DNA of 10,536 nucleotides from Lachnospiraceae bacterium. GTDB taxonomy: Bacteria > Bacillota > Clostridia > Lachnospirales > Lachnospiraceae. Each line of letters opens with the position of its first letter. Within the stretch, counting starts at the first letter, position 1. The notes under the pieces were generated by a model. The model had not been told where the DNA came from and searched no databases. It saw nothing but the letters and a program-made list of their open reading frames with translations. The stretch covers positions 1 to 10,536 of the forward strand of contig JAGAEH010000244.1 in NCBI GenBank assembly GCA_017613225.1. The letters are read 5' to 3'. Made by a program: the position numbers and the translations under genes. Of the stretch, positions 6,002 through 10,536 are shown piece by piece.

Positions 6002-6778
6002 TCAGCAGCACAGGAAGAATCTTCCGACCCCGCCGCCTCCGCAGCAGCACATCATCATGTAAAGGGTCAGGCACAGGCTGCTCCGGGAAAAGGCGGGACC
6101 GTAGTTCAGGCCCCTGTTCTGGTACCACTGGCCGCCGCTTTCCAGCTGCTGCACCAGGCTCTGGTACTGAGGGTTGTCCGGCTCCATGCGCAGGGCTTCC
6201 CTGGCCATGGACAGGGCGTTGACGGAGTTGCCCAGGCCGGAGTTGGCGATGGCGCAGAAATAGAACCACTGGGCGTTGTGGTCGTCGATGCTGTTCAGCA
6301 CGTTCAGGGCCTCGTTATAGCGGCCGTTGTTGATATAGTTGGCCGCCGCCTGCATGTACTGGGAGGTCTGGTCCGTGTAGGTCCGCTGCTGCTGACCGTA
6401 GCCCCGGCCGCCGAAGGCGCCGCCGTAAAAACGGAAGAACTGCGAGAAGGGATCCCAGCCCTGCTCGTCGTCTTTGTAGCCGTAGTCCTGCCGGTCGTAG
6501 CTGCTCTGGCTGCTCTGATCGTAGCCATAGCCTCCATAGCCGCCGTAACTGCCGTAGCTGCTGCCGGGATGTCCCTTGCGGTAGCCGTGCTCCCGCTCAT
6601 ACATCACTTCCTCGTAGGCCTGCTGGACCTCCTTGAACTTTTCCTCGGCTTCCTTCTTATTGGGATTGTTGATATTGGTATCCGGGTGATACTTGCGGCT
6701 GAGGGCCCGGTAGGCCTTCTTGATCTCCTCGTCGGTGGCGCTTCTGCTGACACCCAGGACCACATAAGGATCAGTCAT
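6002..6778 (-). CDS. DnaJ-like J-domain protein with glycine/tyrosine-rich linker
   Basis: This 258-residue protein has an N-terminal J domain (residues 1-65) with the HPD motif at 31-33 that stimulates DnaK ATPase. A glycine/tyrosine/serine-rich low-complexity linker (about 70-130) follows, then a helical TPR-like region (about 137-212) and a Cys/Gly-rich tail (CCCGGGG near 244-250, ending FLCC). The zinc-finger and substrate-binding domains of true DnaJ are absent, so this is a type III J protein acting on special clients, not the housekeeping chaperone. The ATG at 6778 overlaps the DUF5685 stop by eight bases (ATGACTGA) and has an ideal AAAGGAGG site, so translation is probably coupled. 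It is the last gene of a three-gene operon; the stop abuts a hairpin repeat. Client and role are unknown. Confidence 0.88.
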   Translation of the reverse strand: MTDPYVVLGVSRSATDEEIKKAYRALSRKYHPDTNINNPNKKEAEEKFKEVQQAYEEVMYEREHGYRKGHPGSSYGSYGGYGGYGYDQSSQSSYDRQDYGYKDDEQGWDPFSQFFRFYGGAFGGRGYGQQQRTYTDQTSQYMQAAANYINNGRYNEALNVLNSIDDHNAQWFYFCAIANSGLGNSVNALSMAREALRMEPDNPQYQSLVQQLESGGQWYQNRGLNYGPAFSRSSLCLTLYMMMCCCGGGGVGRFFLCC

Positions 6779-7670
6779 GGTCGGCCTCCTTTCCGGCAGG
6801 CTCCTTGTCCTCCGGCGCGCCTTCCTTTGCCGCGGCCTTTTCGGCCCTGGCCTGGGCGGCGGCCCTGTTCATCTCATACTTGGTCCACACGCCGGAATAG
6901 ATGACGTTGCGCAGGATGGGCAGGTGCTCCACGATGGGCAGATGCTCCAGCGCCATGGCGGACTCCGCCATGATCATGTTCAGGATGTTGCGGCGTTCCT
7001 TGTCGGTATAGGGCGTTTCCTGCAGCAGCCAGGGATTGTAGCTGCCGCTCTTTTCGTCCTTTTCCAGATCGTCGCAGGCGTCCATCAGGTAGATGAACTT
7101 GCCGAGATAAAAGGCCATCTGGCGGATCACCGGCGCCCACACGTCCTTTTCGTCGCAGACGAAGATCTCCGCCAGCATGTCGCCGGTCATGCCTGAAGCA
7201 GCGTCCAGATCCGGTTCCTGCTCCTTTTCGGCTTTCTTCAGATCCCGCAGATATTTCACCACGGCCTTCCACTGGCGGGGATACTTTTTGGACAGCTTCT
7301 GCACGTCCTTCTTCAGAGCCAGTGCCAGGGCGCGGCTCTTCACGTCCTTATCATCCCGCCAGTTGTCCTCCAGATTGAAATAGGAGAGCAGGATCGTCAT
7401 GTCCGCCGCATATTCCGTGTAGGGGGTCATCACCGTCTCGTGTTTGTGTACGGGATGGATCAGGCACCGCTCGGTGGACCGCTTTACTTCCGGCTCGTAA
7501 AGAGCGGAGAGCAGCAGCGCCAGAAAAGTCATGTCATAGGACAGGGTCAGCTGCCCGGACCGGCCGTAGCGCTTGTGCAGATCCCTGCAGAGACCGCAGT
7601 AATAGGAATGGTAGGTCTCGAAGTCACGGATCGTCAGATCCGGCTTGTTGATGGTCACATAGCCGAACAT
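6771..7670 (-). CDS. DUF5685 family protein
   Basis: This 299-residue, mostly helical protein of unknown function has the N-terminal features of DUF5685 proteins (MFGYVTINKPDLTIRDFETY, then YCGLCRDLHKRYG). Cysteines C25, C28 and C69 with nearby histidines could bind a metal. Two acidic clusters stand out: LEDNWRDDKD at 100-109 and DACDDLEKD at 197-205, the latter followed by KSGSYNP. They recall the paired Asp-rich motifs of all-helical isoprenoid synthases, but the resemblance is only by eye. The C-terminus (about 270-299) is Ala/Glu/Lys-rich and probably flexible. The ATG at 7670 lies three bases after the zinc-ribbon protein's stop, with AAGAGGA upstream. It is the middle gene of an operon with a zinc-ribbon membrane protein and a J-domain protein. 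Confidence 0.8.
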   Translation of the reverse strand: MFGYVTINKPDLTIRDFETYHSYYCGLCRDLHKRYGRSGQLTLSYDMTFLALLLSALYEPEVKRSTERCLIHPVHKHETVMTPYTEYAADMTILLSYFNLEDNWRDDKDVKSRALALALKKDVQKLSKKYPRQWKAVVKYLRDLKKAEKEQEPDLDAASGMTGDMLAEIFVCDEKDVWAPVIRQMAFYLGKFIYLMDACDDLEKDEKSGSYNPWLLQETPYTDKERRNILNMIMAESAMALEHLPIVEHLPILRNVIYSGVWTKYEMNRAAAQARAEKAAAKEGAPEDKEPAGKEADHD

Positions 7671-7673
7671 GGT

Positions 7674-8078
7674 CTAGGTCCTCTTGATGAATTCTTTCTT
7701 GCACTTGGGGCAGGTGATGGAGATCTTGCCCTTGCCCTTGGGCACGCGCACCTTCTGGCCGCAGCCCGGGCACTTGAAGATCCTGTGGTCCGAATCGGTC
7801 CGGGTCCCCGAGCCGTCGGCGCCGCCCTTCTTAAAGAAGCTCAGAAACTTGTGCTTGATGTACAGATAGCGGGAATTCTCCGCGTAGCGTCTGGTGGTGT
7901 TGCGGGACAGCGTCCGCATCAGGTTCAGGATGATCAGCGCGAAGGCGACGATGTACAGCCACGTCCATCCGGTGAACAGGTAGACGACCAGCATCGCCAG
8001 TCCTGCGAAGGACAGGAAGCGGGAGAACTGGTCGGAGCCGTAGCGGCCCATCATGAATCTCTGGAGTTTTTCTCTCAT
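7674..8078 (-). CDS. Small membrane protein with C-terminal zinc ribbon
   Basis: This 134-residue protein has a basic amphipathic N-terminus, two hydrophobic helices (about 22-37 and 40-56), a basic linker, and a C-terminal zinc ribbon with two CxxC knuckles, CPGC at 103-106 and CPKC at 123-126, separated by a basic turn. The topology suggests the ribbon faces the cytoplasm, perhaps for nucleic-acid or protein contacts. The family is otherwise unrecognised. The ATG at 8078 has an AAGAGGA site about ten bases upstream. It is the first gene of the operon with the DUF5685 and DnaJ-like genes, and it is divergent from glnS. The function is unknown. Confidence 0.82.
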   Translation of the reverse strand: MREKLQRFMMGRYGSDQFSRFLSFAGLAMLVVYLFTGWTWLYIVAFALIILNLMRTLSRNTTRRYAENSRYLYIKHKFLSFFKKGGADGSGTRTDSDHRIFKCPGCGQKVRVPKGKGKISITCPKCKKEFIKRT

Positions 8079-8204
8079 ATTGTCATTTCCTCTTTAGAAG
8101 TTTCAGCGTTCTTTTCGGATTATAATGGATACACGCAAAAAAGTATATGAATTTTCGGTGAAATCTGTTATGCTTATAAGAACTTTTGACAGGAGCTGAT
8201 ACCC
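8079..8204. promoter_or_regulatory. Divergent promoter region between zinc-ribbon operon and glnS
   Basis: This 126-base AT-rich gap must hold both promoters. The palindrome ATTATAAT at 8119-8126 gives a perfect TATAAT on each strand (minus strand 8124 to 8119; plus strand 8121-8126), but neither has a good -35 box. A second + candidate is TTTTCG at 8152-8157 and TATAAG at 8175-8180, spaced 17 bases, giving a leader of about 18 bases for glnS. The glnS ribosome binding site is AGGAG at 8191-8195. No T-box or other riboswitch was recognised. Confidence 0.45.
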
Positions 8205-9884
8205 ATGTGCGAAACTGAAAACAGAGAAGTGAGATCCAGACATTTTATCGAGCAGGCCATCGACAAGGACCTGGCAGAGGGCGTTTACCACCATGTGCAG
8301 ACCCGGTTTCCTCCGGAGCCCAACGGCTATCTGCACATCGGCCATGCCAAGTCCATCCTTCTGAACTACGGCCTGGCGGAAGAATACGGCGGAAAGTTCA
8401 ATCTCCGTTTTGACGATACCAACCCCACCAAGGAGAAGACGGAGTTCGTCGAATCCATCATCGAGGACGTGAAGTGGCTGGGCGCCGACTACGAGGACCG
8501 TCTGTTCTTTGCCTCCAACTACTTCCAGCAGATGTATGACTGCGCCGTAAAGCTGATCAAGGACGGCAAGGCCTACGTCTGCGACCTGACCGCCGACGAG
8601 ATCCGCGAGTACCGCGGCACCCTGACGGAACCGGGCAAAAACAGCCCTTACAGGGACCGCAGCGTGGAGGAGAACCTGCGGCTGTTCGAGGAGATGAAGT
8701 CCGGCGTCATCAAGGACGGTGCGAGAGTGCTGCGGGCCAAGATCGACATGGCCTCCCCCAACATCAACATGAGGGACCCGATCCTGTACCGGGTGGCCCA
8801 CATGAGCCATCACAATACCGGCGACGCCTGGTGCATCTATCCCATGTACGACTTCGCCCATCCCATCGAGGACGCCATCGAGCACATCACCCACTCCATC
8901 TGCACCCTGGAGTTTGAGGACCACCGCCCGCTGTACGACTGGGTGGTGCGGGAATGCGGCTTCGAGGAGCCGCCCCGGCAGATCGAGTTCGCGAAACTGT
9001 ACTTAAAGAATGTGGTCACCGGCAAGCGCTACATCAAACGGCTGGTGGAAGACGGCATCGTGGACGGCTGGGACGATCCGCGCCTGGTGAGCATCAGCGG
9101 CCTGCGCCGCAGGGGCTACACCCCGGAATCCATCAAGATGTTCGTGGATCTGGCCGGCGTTTCCAAGGCCCAGTCCATCGCGGAGCTGCCCATGCTGGAG
9201 TACTGCATCCGCGAGGACCTGAAGCTGAAAAAGCCGCGCCTGATGGCCATCCTGGATCCGGTGAAGCTGGTGATCGACAACTATCCCGAAGGCCAGATCG
9301 AATGGCTTGACGCCGCCAACAACCTGGAAAACGAAGCCCTGGGCAGCCGTAAACTGCCCTTCGGACGAGAGCTGTTCATTGAGAGGGAGGACTTCATGGA
9401 AGATCCGCCCAAGAAATACTACCGTCTGTTCCCTGGCAACGAGGTGCGCCTGATGAACGCCTATTTCGTCACCTGCACCGGCTTTGAAAAGGACGAAGAC
9501 GGCAATGTGACCGTGATCCACTGCACCTACGACCCCGCCACAAAGAGCGGCAGCGGCTTTGAGGGCCGGAAGGTGAAAGGCACCATCCACTGGGTGGAGG
9601 CCACCCAGGCGGGCCGGGCCACCGTTCGTCTGTACGAGAACATCGTGGACGAGGAAAACGGCATGTTCAAGGAGGACGGCACCCTGAACCTGAACCCCAA
9701 CTCGCTGGTGGTAAGGGAGAACTGCCCGGTGGAGCCGGCGCTGATGGAAGCGAAGGCGGGAGAGCAGTTCCAGTTCGTCCGCAACGGGTTCTTCTGCGCG
9801 GATTATAAGGATTCAAAGGAAGGCGCGCCGGTGTTCAACCGCATCGTATCGCTGAAGAGCTCCTTCAAACTGCCGAAGGCATAG
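8205..9884 (+). CDS. glnS: Glutaminyl-tRNA synthetase
   Basis: This 559-residue cytoplasmic class I enzyme charges tRNA-Gln with glutamine directly; the length matches E. coli GlnRS (about 554). The GlnRS form of the first signature, PPEPNGYLHIGH, ends at residues 44-47. FDDTNP follows near 67-72, and the GlnRS-specific DGWDDPRLVSISGLRRRGYTP segment lies near 287-307. These separate it from glutamyl-tRNA synthetase. The second signature, VMSKR in E. coli, appears as VTGKR at 271-275: the lysine-arginine end is kept but Met-Ser is replaced. The C-terminal anticodon-binding beta-barrels are complete. The ATG at 8205 has AGGAG nine bases upstream. Many Bacillota lack GlnRS and make Gln-tRNA by the GatCAB amidotransferase, so the gene may have been acquired by transfer in this lineage (inference). 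Confidence 0.95.
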   Translation: MCETENREVRSRHFIEQAIDKDLAEGVYHHVQTRFPPEPNGYLHIGHAKSILLNYGLAEEYGGKFNLRFDDTNPTKEKTEFVESIIEDVKWLGADYEDRLFFASNYFQQMYDCAVKLIKDGKAYVCDLTADEIREYRGTLTEPGKNSPYRDRSVEENLRLFEEMKSGVIKDGARVLRAKIDMASPNINMRDPILYRVAHMSHHNTGDAWCIYPMYDFAHPIEDAIEHITHSICTLEFEDHRPLYDWVVRECGFEEPPRQIEFAKLYLKNVVTGKRYIKRLVEDGIVDGWDDPRLVSISGLRRRGYTPESIKMFVDLAGVSKAQSIAELPMLEYCIREDLKLKKPRLMAILDPVKLVIDNYPEGQIEWLDAANNLENEALGSRKLPFGRELFIEREDFMEDPPKKYYRLFPGNEVRLMNAYFVTCTGFEKDEDGNVTVIHCTYDPATKSGSGFEGRKVKGTIHWVEATQAGRATVRLYENIVDEENGMFKEDGTLNLNPNSLVVRENCPVEPALMEAKAGEQFQFVRNGFFCADYKDSKEGAPVFNRIVSLKSSFKLPKA

Positions 9885-9892
9885 ACGAAGAC

Positions 9893-9985
9893 TGTCATCC
9901 TGAGGAGCGTCAGCGACGAAGGATCCCTTCACTCGGAGTAGATCCTTCGACTCCGTGCGCCATGCGCACTTCACTCGGGATGACA
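9893..9985. repeat. Hairpin repeat element, copy 2 (TGTCATCCTGAG type, diverged)
   Basis: A 93-base relative of the element at 5901-6001. The left end TGTCATCCTGAG (9893-9904) pairs with CTCGGGATGACA (9974-9985); the single mismatch is a G-U pair in RNA. The inner stem is CGAAGGATC (9917-9925) with GATCCTTCG (9941-9949). Extra local stems, CGGAGT/ACTCCG (9934-9939/9950-9955) and GTGCGC/GCGCAC (9955-9960/9964-9969), give a branched fold unlike copy 1. It lies between glnS and the M20 peptidase gene, which point the same way, and ends seven bases before the peptidase ribosome binding site. Confidence 0.82.
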
Positions 9986-10003
9986 GAGAAATGGAGGAAA
10001 TAC

Positions 10004-10536
10004 ATGGATTTTCAGGTTTCGGAAAAGATCCAACAGAAATTTGACACTCTGATGGCCCTGCCGGAAGTGCAGAAGGCCCTGGCCTTCATCGAGGCGGACG
10101 CGGCGCAGTCCATCGAAGAACAGAAGACCCTGACGCTGATCGAGGCGCCCACCTTCCACGAGGACGCCCGGGCGGCGGCCTACGCGGAGTATCTGAAGGC
10201 CCTGGGGCTGGAGGACGTCCATGTGGACGAATACAAAAACGCCGTGGGTCTGTGGAAGGGCAGCGGAAACGGCCCCACCATCCTGGTGGAGGCCCATCTG
10301 GACACCGTATTCCCCTTCGGCAGCGTGAAAGAAGTGGTGGAAAAAGACGGCGTGCTCTACGCCCCCGGCATCGTGGACGATACCCGCGGCCTGGCGGTGG
10401 TCCTGTCCGCCCTGCGCGGCATGAAAGCCAGCGGCTTGAAGACCGTGGGAGACATCTACTTTGTGGGCACCGCCCGTGAAGAGGGCATGGGTGCCCTGGG
10501 CGGCATGGAGGATTTCCTGAACAGCCATCCCGGCCT
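10004..10536 (+). CDS. M20-family metallopeptidase (3' partial)
   Basis: The first 177 residues of an M20 zinc peptidase/deacylase run off the window with no stop. Visible family motifs are EAHLDTV at 96-102 (metal ligand H98 and D100), PGIVDDTRG at 121-129 (D125 or D126 as the bridging metal ligand) and GTAREEGMGALGG at 155-167 (E159/E160, the general base and a metal ligand). Relatives include peptidase T-like aminopeptidases, ArgE and DapE; the substrate cannot be named from this fragment. The ATG at 10004 has GGAGG six bases upstream. A helical stretch of about 30 residues precedes the domain. The gene follows glnS in the same direction, separated by a hairpin repeat, so read-through from glnS may be limited. 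No separate promoter is evident between the repeat and the start. Confidence 0.87.
   Translation, partial: MDFQVSEKIQQKFDTLMALPEVQKALAFIEADAAQSIEEQKTLTLIEAPTFHEDARAAAYAEYLKALGLEDVHVDEYKNAVGLWKGSGNGPTILVEAHLDTVFPFGSVKEVVEKDGVLYAPGIVDDTRGLAVVLSALRGMKASGLKTVGDIYFVGTAREEGMGALGGMEDFLNSHPG

Noticed and set aside
5984..6904. 306-codon hydrophobic + strand frame opposite the dnaJ-like gene
   Set aside because: Its apparent Val/Leu/Ala-rich helices arise from the antisense of Glu/Tyr/Asp codons; the minus frame has a J domain with HPD and an ideal ribosome binding site.
8103..8924. 273-codon minus frame opposite the start of glnS
   Set aside because: Antisense shadow; glnS on the + strand has full synthetase motifs here, and the frame would run through the divergent promoter region.

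Overview
The window carries nine protein-coding genes, one short leader-peptide ORF and two copies of a small hairpin repeat. It is GC-rich, tightly packed, and every clear start has a purine-rich AGGAGG-type ribosome binding site. The gene set (GlnRS, a DNA-entry-type nuclease, and a zinc ribbon/DUF5685/DnaJ trio) and the TGTCATCCTGAG hairpin repeats suggest a gut-type member of the Bacillota, class Clostridia, probably Lachnospiraceae-like. This is inferred from gene content; there is no rRNA here to prove it.

Left part (1-5063): the 3' part of a membrane-anchored YdcF/DUF218 protein reads rightward and meets, at a strong hairpin terminator, a leftward set of genes. In order of transcription these are pncB (NAD salvage), plsC (phospholipid synthesis), then a separate promoter, a leader region and a sodium:solute symporter. 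The leader is the most interesting part of the window. A near-consensus promoter drives a 30-residue ORF with five tyrosine codons in a run of seven, a 10-bp stem that encloses those codons, and a perfect intrinsic terminator before the symporter start. This has the architecture of ribosome-mediated transcription attenuation sensing tyrosine, and it suggests that the symporter moves tyrosine or a related compound.

Middle (5064-8204): pncB is divergent from a membrane-anchored DNA/RNA non-specific endonuclease. Their extended -10 elements form an imperfect inverted repeat, so the two promoters probably compete. The endonuclease converges on a leftward three-gene operon (zinc-ribbon membrane protein, DUF5685 protein, DnaJ-like protein) whose last stop codon directly abuts a 101-bp hairpin repeat that fills the convergent gap.

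Right part (8205-10536): glnS (glutaminyl-tRNA synthetase) reads rightward from a divergent promoter region. A second, degenerate copy of the hairpin repeat follows it, and then the 5' part of an M20-family metallopeptidase gene that runs off the window.

No tRNA, rRNA, CRISPR array, transposase or phage gene was seen. No gene-free stretch exceeds 300 bases; the longest, about 255 bases at 2622-2876, is the attenuator leader.
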